Assembly: GCA_947095535.1 (NCBI GenBank)
Contig: OX352772.1
Span: 222,647,617-222,711,616, forward strand
Reading direction: 5' to 3'
Source of the DNA: Poecilobothrus nobilitatus
Taxonomy: Eukaryota > Arthropoda > Insecta > Diptera > Dolichopodidae
Length of the DNA: 64,000 bases
How positions within the stretch are numbered: position 1 is the first letter of the stretch; each line of letters starts with the position of its first letter. Positions 10,526 through 22,220 of the stretch are shown in pieces. The notes beneath the pieces are model-generated. The model had not been told where the DNA came from and made no database searches. It was given only the letters and a program-made list of their open reading frames with translations. The position numbers and the translations under genes were made by a program.

Positions 10526-12640
10526 GTAAAAAAAAAAAATTCTTCTCAATAAAAATGTTTAATTAAAAATTAATTAAGTTATACACCCTTTTTATGTACA
10601 AATAAGATTACTTATTTTAACAAAATAAATGCATAGATATATTTTACATATCAACAAATGCATTTTTTAAAAATTTGCTTGGGTAAGCTGCGTATTTTGC
10701 AATGTTAGGAGTGGTTCGTTTTTTCAACATTACTAAACTCATCAGTAGGCATTTGTAATTTTCACATCTAAAGTTTTGTAATGTTGTTTCCATTTATATA
10801 TTTACATACATATTTCAACAACAAAACTATTAAAATTGTAGGAATTACCACCCTCAAACACCCCCTAAACAAATAATCAAAGCCCAACTTGATATTGCAT
10901 CCAACTCCCAACTAAAGATAGTATTATGCTCTACAATATTATAGAAACTTGGTTCCTGTATACTGTCCTAGAGCAAAAATATAATGGTTTAAGTAAAATA
11001 CTATAAAATGTTATGAAAATTTTGTAATGCATTTTTCGGCCACTGGATGGCCACATCCGGCCTAATAGCATATATGCTCAGAAACTTGGAGATATAGAGT
11101 ACCTTTATGTGATGATCTAAATCGATAATCACCCCTTTGCGGAGATTTATCCAAAAAAATATTACAATTACGATTATTATTAGAAGGTCCTTAAGAAAGT
11201 TAACACACGTTTATTAAGTTAACTATTCGTTAATGGAATTTTAAATAACTATAACTCGTGTTTATCTTAATATAATCATTATTATTTTGTCATTATTTTT
11301 TTAACTTCTCTAATCTCATTCTTTTTTAGATAATATTAATTATCGAATTAGAACTAAATAGAAAAGAACTAAAACAAATCCTATGGAATATTTATCGAAT
11401 AACTATCAAATATACGTAACTATATATTTTATCGAATATCGAATATCTCAATATATACCTTTTCGAACACCTTAACGCTGTCCTGCATATGAACATCTAC
11501 ATAATTATTATAATTTAGTAATCTAAAATTTAGTATCCTTAATACTCATTCATAAAAAAAACAACATCATGCGACGCACACAAAATATTATAACAAGAAG
11601 GAGAACAAAAATACAAAAAATAAGTACAACAGTCCGAAAGGAAATCAAAAAAAAGCAGCGCAGAATGGAAACCAACGGTTTTTAAAAACTAACATTTTCA
11701 AAAGACAATAAGAAGAGTTTATAATACTGTGACTTGCACCAAAATTTGTATTTTTTCTTGGAATTTTATATTTATAAGCAAAAATGTGAAACATAAAAAG
11801 ACACTGTCTCCAATTAATGACACCCTATATAATTAAAAAAAACTATTAGCACAATATATAAAATTAAAATAAATTTTAATTTCTGCGTTTTATTTTGATA
11901 AACTTTTGATGTGCCTCAGTTATATAAACATTTATATAATCATTTCGCATATATATAAACAGTTATATAATCATTTCGCATTTATATAAACATTAATTCT
12001 GAAAGATTTGTCTAGTCTCAAACTGAATTATAAGCATGGCTCGAATTATAAGCATGTCGGAGTTATGAAGAAGGTAAAATCTTGCAAAATTTTGTTAGTT
12101 CATAATAGTGAATGTAAAGACTAACTTTAAAAAAATTAAATAATTTTGATTTTATTTTAGGAAGATAAAGAAAAATATGTTCATTTTTGGCGACAGTTTT
12201 GTTAGATTGGAAAATATTAAGAATCTGAGATTCAGTTATTTTAAAAAAGGGCTTTAATTAGAATCTGAGGGGATGTAGGTTCGTAATCCTACATTTACTA
12301 TAACATTGGAGTTTATTTTTCTTTTATTAATTAATCCAAAATAAGGTTCTTACAAAATAATCTGAATGTTAGATATAACTGTCATTAAAATTTGTAAATG
12401 GAAAGTCATATATCTAGACGTAAAATTTTTTAGTGGAAAAAATGAATAAATGAATTATTATTTAAAAAATTTAAAAAAAGAAAACCTAAAAAATTAATAA
12501 TATTTAAAAAATAATTAAAATAAAATAGTTGTGAAATAAATCTTTAGTTGTTTAACTAAAAATAAATAATTAAAGGCCAATTAACTCTTTTGGATTTTAT
12601 CAGAATTTATGAAATTGATTGCCGCCATTACAAAAGAATT
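10526..12640. other. AT-rich non-coding DNA, nothing recognisable
   Basis: No open frame above background and no known repeat are visible. The stretch contains low-complexity A/T runs and a local repeat of 'cattatataaac...atcatttcgcatatat' at 11925-11990. It could be a terminal intron or 3' flank of the GPCR gene. Further receptor tail exons were looked for by eye and not found. Confidence 0.4.
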
Positions 12641-13480
12641 AAAATAACCCCTCATCAGTTGGGTTATTGTAAATTCTATCAGGGTGACCCACCTGGCTTG
12701 AAATTTTGAGGCAAGGAAGAACTTTTAGAATTAGTATAAGTTTGCTCAGAAAATTTTTTTGGACCACCCCCTGTTTATGAGATATGAGGGCTTAAAAATT
12801 GATAATTTCCTATTTTTAAACACCTGTAACTTAGGCACCTGTACACATTTTACTTCTACAAGATATAAAATTTAAAGCTACAGTAATATATTTTAATGTG
12901 CGTTAAAGGCTTGTTTTAGTTGTAAAGGGTTCCAAAGTTGCAGCTCTTCAAAATTGCGAAAAAGTCCCATTTTCAGATGTATATATCTCACGCCCTGCGT
13001 GATAGTTTTGCAATCTAAAACCGCCAGAAGACCGAAAATTTTATTATCTATATAAAACAATATCAAAATTATGTAATATTTTGTTATTTACTATTTAAAT
13101 TTACCGTTATGTGAAAACCATATTTTGCATGAAATTTCTTTTTTCATAACTCCGGCACGCCTTTTGATAGAAACCTGAAATTTTGAGACAAGAAAGAACT
13201 ATTAGAATTAGTATAAGTTTCCTTAGAAAATTTTTTGGTAACACCCCCTCTTTAAGAGTTATTACGCCTCAAAAATTGAAAATTTGCTATTTTTAGACAT
13301 CTGTAACTTAGGCACCTGTAAAAATTTTTCTTCGGCGAGGCATGAAAATTAAAGGTTCAGTAATATATTTTTACGCGTGTTAATGGCTTTTCTTAGTTAT
13401 ATAGGATTCCGGACTTACGGCCCCTCAAAATTTCGAAAATGTCCTATTTTCACATTTTTTCGTATTATATGAAATTTTCA
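12640..13480 (+). repeat. E-repeat fragment E6, two internal modules of the E4/E5 subfamily
   Basis: The stretch carries the internal module of E4/E5 roughly twice. Each module has 'tgaaattttgagacaag..agaact', 'gaattagtataagttt', 'accacccc..tttatgag', 'aacacctgtaacttaggcacctgta' and 'aatttaccgttatgtgaaaacc'. The module period is about 430-470 bp. Both E termini and the CCGT run are missing, so it is a truncated or internal copy. Confidence 0.6.
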
Positions 13481-14394
13481 AATTTTTGTACAAGTCAAAA
13501 TTCTAAACAGTTTGTACTGAGTTTGGAAATGTGCGCTTTTAAAAACCTTTGGTTTACATTCTACTTTGTTTTTTTTAATATTTATTTATCTTTCTAATAT
13601 CATATTTTTTTGTCTTTTGTTATTTAATTCCACTTTTTTTTTGTTTTATATATTTATTTGATATTTAGTATATTGACTAATTTATTTTATTTTATTTTTT
13701 AAAATTTGTTTTTTAATTCAACGCGCGCGGTTGCTTTGTTTACAAGTTTACAATGTTAGTTGTAAACAAAGCAAAAACAATATCCTTCTCACTCCATCCC
13801 CTTGATAGATGTCAGTGTTCTAATTCTTCTCTTCTCAATAATCAATACCACCAGAACTTAAACAGTAATTTTAATTTGTAATTTCTGGTGGTATTTACTT
13901 ATTATAATTTACTTTTACTTTACCATAAAAGATCTTGGGAAGAGTCTAATATTATTGTAAATTTTACTATTATTTATAATAGTGTGTGTAAAAATCAACT
14001 TAATTAATCAATAACTTTTATTTGCTATAACGTGCTCTTTTTTTCTTTTTTGTATTGCACGTAAGGTTTGCTTTGGGTGTGTTTTTGGTTGTAACTGCGT
14101 TCAATAAGGTCACTTCACATTGTTTGCTAAAAACTGTTGAACGTTTTATAAATCATTTGCACATTCAAGGCAAACATTTAATTTAATTTAATTTAATTAA
14201 CAAATAAATTGTGTTGGCAAGCTCGCGGTATTCATATCGTACACATATAATTTTTATAATTTGTATCGTTTCTTTATCAATTTAAATTTTAATTTGATAT
14301 TTCACTTTTTATCTAATTATAAATTTTAATTTGCTGATTTTTACTTGATTTTTATTGATTCTTAAAATTTTACAAAATTAGCAATTTTAATGTA
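13481..14394. other. AT-rich DNA with two hairpins, probable 5' region of the following LINE
   Basis: No ORF1 is visible. A perfect 13-bp stem TTGCTTTGTTTAC / GTAAACAAAGCAA flanks an 18-nt loop (about 13732-13777). A second 13-bp stem AATACCACCAGAA / TTCTGGTGGTATT occurs at about 13845-13896. The LINE endonuclease starts just downstream, so these may lie in its 5' untranslated region. The exact 5' end of the LINE could not be set because no matching target duplication was found. Confidence 0.35.
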
Positions 14395-15078
14395 CATTTC
14401 TGCAATATACGCGGTTTACAGACGAATTTCGATGCCGTCACTTGCCATTTAAATTCTAGCAAACCAGCAATTCTTGCCCTATGTGAAACTCAAGTTAACG
14501 GCCAGAATGATAATTTTAATATTACTGGCTACACACTCGTTTCACATTTCGTGTCTAAAAGAGGTATCGCCATCTATATTAAAAATGACACAGCTTTCAA
14601 CACTCTTAATAAATTCAAATGTTCTAGCCCAACTTTCCACTATGTTTGGGTAAAAATCCTCGTTAGAAAAGAAGTCATACATTTCTGTTTCTTATACAGA
14701 TCACCCAACTCAAGTGAAGAGGAAACTGTTGTGGAAATTGAAGATCTCTCAAAACAGATCAATGAAATTTTGGATTCATATCCAGGAACTGAAATTGTTC
14801 TGGCGGGTGATTTCAATATTCATAATAGAGACTGGCTTCACTTTTCTAGTAACACTTCTCTGAGTCAAAACTCAATTGGGAAACAAGTTGAACTATTCTC
14901 ATCTCTTTTCCACCTTTCTCAACTTGTCCAAAATCCCACTAGGATCCCAGATCGTGCTGACCAAGAAAGCTACCTCTTGGATCTGTTCCTGACCACACAC
15001 CCTGAAAAATATGTGGTTTCAGTTGGTTGCCCCTGGGTGGCTCCGACCATTGTTTGGTTGAAACAAGTTTCCGGGTAG
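14395..15078 (+). pseudogene. LINE endonuclease domain (CR1/Jockey-like)
   Basis: The open frame 14551-15078 (175 aa) extends upstream in frame to about 14395, where an endonuclease start is readable (NIRGLQTNFDAV, LALCETQV) without a nearby ATG. Motifs are KRGIAIYIKND, FCFLYRSPN, LAGDFNIHNRDWL and LLDLFLTT. The final SDHCLVE motif lies in the next frame (15027 onward, GGSDHCLVETSF), so a frameshift of one base near 15040 separates endonuclease from RT. It is the 5' half of the same element as the 649-aa RT frame. Confidence 0.8.
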
Positions 15079-17255
15079 GCCCAATTACCAATCAAAGGAC
15101 TCCTTCCAGAAAATTAGTATGGCGATACAGCCATGCGAACTGGGAGGGTCTTAACAGTTTTTTCAGATCCTTTGATTGGTCATTGTGCTTCCGCGATAGG
15201 AATGTTGACTTTGCTGCAAATGCGATTTGTGAAACAATTTTACTTGGAATGAGGTTATTTATTCCTCACTCCATGAGAACTATTAAACGGAAATCCAAAT
15301 CTTGGTTCAATCGCATTTGCAGTGAAGCCATTCTTAAAAAGGAGGAGACTTTTAAACTGTATCAAAGCAATAGGTCGGAGGCTCTCAGGGCAAACTATAT
15401 AGTGGTTCGAAACAGGTGCAATAGAGTTATTAACAGGCAAAAATTCTTATTCAACCTAAAGTTGAAACGCAAACTTATCCACATGCCTAAGAATAGCAAA
15501 TCCTTTTGGTCATTTGCAAAAAGTTTAAAAGAGGACGCTAGCGGGTCTTCTTTTCCTCCGCTTGTTGATATTAATAACATGATTGTGTCAGATTCCAAAG
15601 AGAAAGCGAACTTGTTTGGCAAGCAGTTCTCTTTCAACTCGACACTGCCTCAGTCAACTTTAAAGCCACCAACTGTTCCTGAAGTTGACTACTCCTTCGG
15701 TAAAATATACTTTAGTACAAGAGCAGTGATGAAAATCTTGAAAAATCTTGATGCAAAAAAATCAGCCGGTCCAGATGGTATCACTACCATGGTTCTTAAA
15801 AATACCTATTCAATTATTTCAAAACCTCTACGCAACCTTTTCTATCTTTCCTTAACTTCGGGTATTCACCCTACCCAATGGAAGATTGCGCATGTTTTCC
15901 CAATTCCAAAAACAGGTAATAAAAGCGATCCCTCTAACTACCGTCCTATTGCTATAACCTCTGTTCTTTCCAAAGTAATGGAAAAAATAATAAACCAGAA
16001 GCTTTTGAAATATCTGGATCGTAGAGTTTTGCTTCATGATCGACAATACGGGTTCAGAGCCCGTCGTTCAACCGGTGATCTCATGACTTACCTTTGCGAA
16101 AAGTTGAATATCAGCCTTCACCATTCTGGTGAATCTGATGTAGTGGCTCTGGATATTTCTAAAGCGTTCGACCGAGTCTGGCATGATGCTTTATTAGCAC
16201 AATGCAAAGCGTTAGGACTAGGTAGGGTCTTTCTAAAACGCATTGGAGATTTCCTTTCGAATCGCATGATTCGGGTACTTGTCGATGGTTATTCATCTGA
16301 CAATTTTATAATTAATGCTGGTGTTCCTCAGGGATCGGTTTTGTCCCCCACTCTCTTCTTAATATTTATCAATGACCTACTTTCAATTACCTCCAATCCA
16401 ATCCATAATTTCGCAGATGACAGCACCCTTGTAGCTTCCTATGAATTTCATAGCCGCTGTGGTATTAATCACCAAACTAATAGAACAGCAAGAAACTTCA
16501 CTATCAGTGAGCTAAATAATGATTTAGCGAAATTCCAAAAATGGGGTGAAAGCAACAGAGTTGATTTTAACACCAAAAAAATGCAATGCTGTTTAATCTC
16601 GCGTAAAGTAGATACTACTACACCCAACCAGACTGTTCAGGGTGAGGCTTTGCAGCACTCAACAGATTTAAACATTCTAGGCATCGAGTTAAATCAGAAA
16701 TTGACCTGGTCAAATCATATTTTTGGTATAGCTAAAGATGCTGCTAAATGTCTAGGTTTCTTCTACCGCTGTAAAGCTTACTTCTCTCCTTCCGATCTTC
16801 GCAACATCTACGGAATGTACATTAGGAGTATAACGCACATAATTGGGCTGGAGCGCCCCAAACAGCGCTGGGTTTTCTCGGCAAAGTGTAAAACAGAGCT
16901 ATTCGCCTTATTGGTGACCCCAGTGTTACCTCAACGCTCAGTCCACTTTGTCATCACCGTACTGTTGGGTCATTGACCCTTTTTTATAGATACCTTGTAG
17001 GGGTGAACACCTGTTCTAAAGAAATAAAACAATTGATGCCTCCACTCAAAGTTTTCCAACGTGAAACGAGGAGTGCAACAGATGCTCATCCATACACTGT
17101 CGAACTGTCAAGATGGCGCAATACAGCATTCGGGAATTCGTTTGTCATGCTCGAAATTCAAGAAGAACACTAACATCTTCCTTCATTATCCAAATTTCTC
17201 CCTTCATCCTCCATAATTCCAATTTTTCTATATTCAAACACCCAAGTATTCCTTC
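15027..17255 (+). pseudogene. LINE reverse transcriptase (CR1/Jockey-like, FADD catalytic box)
   Basis: A long open frame of 649 aa (15027-16976) covers most of the RT: KKSAGPDGIT, YRPIAITSVLSKVME, QYGFRARRSTGDL, ALDISKAFDRVWHD, GVPQGSVLSPTLFLIFINDL and NFADDSTLV, with the catalytic FADD in place of YADD as in many insect LINEs. A frameshift near 16830 moves the C-terminal domain to another frame (continuing at 16973-17173 with LTLFYRYLVGV, HPYTVELSRWRNTAF). Similarity to this family fades at about 17255, where another LINE tail is joined. This is the best-preserved RT of the window apart from the RTE and LOA copies, but not functional. Confidence 0.85.
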
Positions 17256-17816
17256 CTCCGGCCAGTGGGCACGCATGCGGCCAAATTAGGACTCCCACAC
17301 AACACCTCATGCAGGAGCTGCAAAGAAGCAAACGAAAGTGAGAATCTAGAACACTTTCTTTGTAAATGTCCGGCCCTAGCTGGAGCCAGACGTTTCTCAC
17401 TGGGCAAGCCGTTCTTCCACAACCTCAGCGAGCTTTCTAAGCACAAAATCAAAGAACTGATCTTGTATCTAAACTGCTCGGGTTGGATATAAAACCGCAA
17501 ACAAACTAAAAACATGGGTCACATGAGTGCAGTGGTATCAAAATGGCGCAATCTAGTGCTAATTGAGGCCTTCAAGCAGCATCGTGAAGGTCACCACCAT
17601 ACCTACCTAGCTACCATTCCTTCCCCCATCCTTTTCCCCAAAACCAAGCTGTACAATATATTATTATGTATTAAAGGACCAATCCTATGGTTTGGTTTTA
17701 AAGAGGGTGGTTTTGGTTGGTTAAAGTCCAACACTTCTCAGAGGAACCTCGTGCAGTTCCATTGGGTGGCTTTTGATGTTTTCCACCTTCCCACGTAAAA
17801 AAAAAAAAAAAAAAAA
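17256..17816 (+). mobile_element. 3' tail of an R1/LOA-type LINE with poly(A), fused to preceding LINE
   Basis: The frame 17265-17492 reads GTHAAKLGL, CRSCKEANESENLEHFLC and KCPALAGARR, ending LNCSGWI. This Cys/His-rich C-terminus is found downstream of the RNase H or thumb in R1/LOA-type insect LINEs and differs from the CR1-like C-terminus just before it. A 3' untranslated region follows and ends in a 20-nt poly(A) at 17797-17816. No RT of this second element is present, so the junction near 17255 is either a nested truncated insertion or a template-switch chimera. Confidence 0.65.
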
Positions 17817-18024
17817 CAGATAGAAAAAAAGAACTATTAAAATGTTATGATTTTAAAAGAAAGAAATATACGTTTGATATTTAAGTACATAACATATAAA
17901 AAAAGAAAATATTAAAATGTTATGTTATGAAAAGAAAGAAAAAACAAGGCAGTGTATGAATCAAAGTTTTTAAAGGGTCGCATTTTTAAGTGGAAATAAA
18001 GAACATTATAAAATTGCAATATTT
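17817..18024 (+). repeat. Tandem unit module A, copy 1
   Basis: Non-coding A/G-rich module 'cagatagaaaaaaagaa...atgttatgattttaaaag', then 'acaaggcagtgtatgaatcaa' and 'agggtcgcat...gtggaaataaagaac'. Copies occur at 19824-20030 and 22090-22220. It follows the LINE poly(A) directly and ends at the left edge of E2. Confidence 0.6.
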
Positions 18025-19596
18025 ATACACTTACGATAAGGATCGGGTATATTAAAATTGCTCCTCCGTTTGTAACACCTCGAAATAATCTAGCTAGATA
18101 TACCTTCAAAGGTATGGATCGGATCAGAAAAAAATTCTAAGACTTTTGAGCCATGTCTGTCCGTCCATCAGCACGCTAACTAAAAAACTAAGAAAGCTAG
18201 AATCTTGAAATTTACACAAAATATTCTGGGAGTAATTTGTAGGTTCCCTATTTTTTTTGGTTGAGTTTGGACAAAAACTTAGGGTAGCTCTCGAACACCT
18301 AAGTTTTAGATCCCCACATTTTTTTTGAAATAGAGCCATGAAATTTTAACTGCCGATAGATCTCACAAAAATATTAATTTTATTTTTAATAACTTTTTTT
18401 TGTAGCCCCACCCGCTACGGAGCTACAGCTTCCCAAAGGTTCAAAAAAGCTCTATATTTAAATTGTTATAGCACAAGCTATATAAGGCATATCTTCATTT
18501 TGAAAACGCCAAACGATTACTACTTTTATTAGCTTTAAAAGTATATATACAATAAATATATATTTGTGGCATACGGCGTCTTAATTTACCGTTATTCGAA
18601 ACTAAAATTTTACAAAATCCTTTAACCCTTCTATCTTCTAAACGGTTTAAGTTGGAAACTTGAAATTTTGACAGAAGTTAGATCCTTGAAAATAAGTAGA
18701 AGTAGAAATAAAGAAATTTCTTTTGTATCACCCCCCGTTTAGGAGCTGTAAGGGGTCAGAAACTGAAAATTTTCTATTTTTAAACACCTGTAACTTAAAC
18801 ATCTGTTAAAATTTTTTTGAAGTAATACACAAAAATTAAAGCTTTAGCATTATACTCTTATTTCTGTTAACAACTTTTTTTAATAACATAGGGTTACTTT
18901 ATAATTGACGAAAGTGTTACTTGATTTTTTCAAATTTTCCAACAAATTTCTTCAACAAATTTTTTGCATTTTGTTTTACTCGATTATTTGAAATTGTTGA
19001 GGATATAATGCGTAGTACAACAAAATGTAAATAAATAAACAACATAACGGTTGCTTGAAGAATTTTTATTCATATGATATTGATATATATACATACTTAT
19101 ATAATATCATGTTTATTTACATATCGTATATGTCACTAGTGAATGAATGATAAGAGTATAGATGTATATTATATAGCGCCGTATTTACATACATATATGT
19201 ATTTTATTGTACTTATAAGAAATTATTCTGTCAATGGAATATTTAAATATAATATAATATTTAAAATTATATTTACTATTTTGTACTAAGTAAATTTAAT
19301 ATACATTTACCGCTTAGTATTAAATGATACAATAGAATATTTGAAAAAGTTTTGTATTGATAATCGTTATGTGGAAGGTTAGAATCTGCTTTTGAAGAAT
19401 GTACATATAAATAAACATATAGTTTGAATATATGTACAAACCCTAGTACTAGAAATTATAAAATTGACCCAAATTATTTTAAAATACTAAAATATTAAAA
19501 AAATAATATTGTAAGCAGAGTGACAGGCTGTGAACATACTAACAGTTCGAACGGGTATCTAAGAGTTGACAAAGTCAACTGTATTCTTCCTCGTTT
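18025..19596 (+). repeat. E repeat E2
   Basis: This 1.57-kb copy closely resembles E1 in its body (shared 'atatcgtatatgtcactagtg' and 'tatatagcgccgtattta' segments). Its left 100 bp ('attaaaattgctcctccg') match E4 better than E1/E3. The CCGT run has shrunk to 'gtctgtccgtcc' near 18157. The right end GAGTTGACAAAGTCAACTGT ... CTTCCTCGTTT is intact. The left flank is module A and the right flank is module B, so module C is missing at this position. It is non-coding. Confidence 0.7.
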
Positions 19597-20422
19597 TTAA
19601 ATAGAATGCATGTATAAATTAAGCATTTAAAAAAAAAAAAAATAGAAATACTTAGCGTACCTAAATAACAGAAAACAAAAAAAAAGGATAATGTAATACT
19701 GGAAGAAAAATAAAAACGAATAGAAAAAAAAGAGAACAAAAAATGTTACTTTGATTGTTTTTAAATATTTTCAAAGTCTATTTCTTATGTATATATTGTG
19801 CACATCTGATATTTACCCACATAACAGATAGAAAAAAAGAAATATTAAAATGTTATGATTTTAAAAGAAAGAAACATACGTTTGATATTTCCGTACATAA
19901 CAGATAAAAAAAAAAAAATTAAAGTGTTATGTTATGAAAAGAAAGAAAAAACAAGGCAGTGTATGAATCAAAGTTTTTAAAGGGTCGCATTTTAAGTGGA
20001 AATAAAGAACATTATAAAATTACAATATTTTTATTTAAATTTTGAATTTAGCTATGCAACGTTTTCTTAATTTTTTAAAAATTTTGCCACAATATATAAT
20101 ACAATATAACAATTAGAGGTTCAGATCATTATATAGTACCCATACTACTATAAAATGTATATGAATGAATATATCAGTATATATGTGTGTAGTTATAGAT
20201 TCATTATTTTTTAATACCAACAATTATATTTATATGAATGGACGGTAAACATAAACGAAAAAAAAAAAAATTCAGAATGTGCTATAGCTTATAATTTCTA
20301 TTTTTTAAATAGACTGTATGCATAAATTTAATATTAAAAAAAAAAAAATAAGTTCTTAGCGTACCTAAATAACAGAAAAAAAAATAAAATGTAATACTGG
20401 AAGAAAAATAAAAACGAATAGA
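19597..20422 (+). repeat. Tandem unit B-A-C-B, uninterrupted by E repeats
   Basis: The order is module B (19597-19823), module A (19824-20030), module C (20031-20299, starting 'tatttaaattttgaatttag') and the start of another B (20300-20422). B contains 'cttagcgtacctaaataacag' and 'taatactggaagaaaaataa'. The A-C joint near 20030 is the empty counterpart of the E4 insertion. The B sequence at 19714-19745 is the empty counterpart of the E3 insertion. No coding content is seen. Confidence 0.6.
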
Positions 20423-21996
20423 AAACGAGGAAGAATGCAGTTGCCTTTGTCAACTCTTAGATACCCGTACGAACCGTTAGTATATTCACAGCCTGTCACT
20501 CTGCTTACAATATTATTTTTTTAATATTTTAGTATTTTAAAATAATTTGGGTGAATTTTATAATTTCTAGTACTATGGGTTGTACATATATTCAAACTAT
20601 ATGCTTATATGTACATTCTTCAAAAGCAGATTCTAACCTTCCACATAACGATGATCAATCCAAAACTTTTTCAAATATTTTATTGTACCATTTAATACTA
20701 AGCGGTAAATGTATATTAAATTTACTTAGTACAAAATAGTAAATATAATTTTAAATACTTTATTATATTATATTTAAATATTCCATTGACAGAATAATTT
20801 CTTATAAGTACAATAAAATACATATATGTATGTAAATACGGCGTTATATAATATACATCTATACTCTTATCATTCATTCACTAGTGACATATACGATATG
20901 TAAATAAACATGATATTATATAAGTATGTATATATATCAATATCATATGAATAAAAATTCTTCAAGCAACCGTTATGTTGTTTATTTATTTACATTTTGT
21001 TGTACTACGCATTATATCCTCAACAATTTCAAATTATCGAGTAAAACAAAATGCAAAAAATTTGTTGAAGAAATTTGTTAGAAAATTTGAAAAAATCAAG
21101 TAACACTTTCGTCAATTATAAAGTAACCCTATATTATTAAAAAAACTTGTTAACAGAAATAAGAGTATAATGTTGAAGCTTTAATTTTTGTGTATTACTT
21201 CAAAAAAATTTTAACAGGTGTTCAAGTTACAGGTGTTTAAAAACAGAAAATTTTCAGTTTTTGACCCCTTACAGCTCCTAAACGGGGGGTGATACAAAAG
21301 AAAGTTCTTTATTTCTACTTATACTTATTTTCAAGGATCTAACTTCTGTCAAAATTTCAAGTTTCCAACTTAAACCGTTTAGAAGATAGAAGGGTTAAAG
21401 GATTTTGCAAAATTTTAGTTTCGCATAACGGTAAATTAAGACACCGTATGCCACAAATATATATTTATTCTATATATACTTTTAAAGCTAATAAAAGTAG
21501 TAATCGTTTGGCGTTTTCAAAATGAAGATAAACCTTATATAGCTTGTGCTATAACAATTTAAATATAGAGCTTTTTTGAACCTTTGGGAAGGTGTAGCTC
21601 CGTAACGGGTGGGGCTACAAAAAAAAGTTATTAAAAATAAAATTAATATTTTTGTGAGATCTCTATTAGCAGTTAAAATTTCATGGCTCTATTTCAAAAA
21701 AATTGTGGGGATCTAAAACTTAGGTGTTCGAGAGCTACCCTAAGTTTTGGTCCAAACTCAACCAAGAAAAATAAGGAACCTACAAATTATTCCCAGAATA
21801 TTTTGTGTAAATTTCAAGATTCTAGCTTTCTTAGTTTGGACGGACGGACGGACGGACGAACGGACATGGCTCAAAAGTCTTAGAATTTTTTTCTGATCCG
21901 ATCGATACTTTTGAAGGTATATCTAGCTCGATTATTTCGAGGTGTTACAAACGGAGGAGTAATTTTATTATACCCGATTCTATCGTACGGGTATAA
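20423..21996 (-). repeat. E repeat E3, inverted relative to E2
   Basis: E3 is the reverse complement of an E1/E2-type element. Its right-end sequence reads AACGAGGAAGAATGCAG on the plus strand at 20423, and its left end, with (GGAC)n at about 21838-21866 and TCGTACGGGTATAAA, is at 21980-21996. It interrupts module B between 'cgaatagaaaa' and 'aagaaaagaaaaaatgttac'. With E2 it forms arms of about 1.57 kb separated by 0.83 kb. The small open frames inside (20551, 21683) are not genes. Confidence 0.7.
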
Positions 21997-22220
21997 AAAG
22001 AAAAGAAAAAATGTTACTTTGATTGTTTTTAAATATTTTTAAAGGCTATTTCTTATGTATATGTGCACATCTGATATTTACACACATAACAGATAGAAAA
22101 AAAGAAATATTAAAATGTCATGCTATAAAAGAAAGAAAAAACAAGGCAGTATATAAATCAAAGTTTTCAAAGGGTCGCATTTTTAAGTGGAAATAAAGAA
22201 CACTATAAAATTGCAATATT
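21997..22220 (+). repeat. Remainder of module B and module A copy 3
   Basis: The module B remainder ('atgttactttgattgttttt', 'gcacatctgatatttacaca') resumes right after E3 and is followed by module A (from 22090), shortened relative to the other copies. It ends at the left edge of E4 at the same point where E2 starts after copy 1 of A. Confidence 0.55.
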
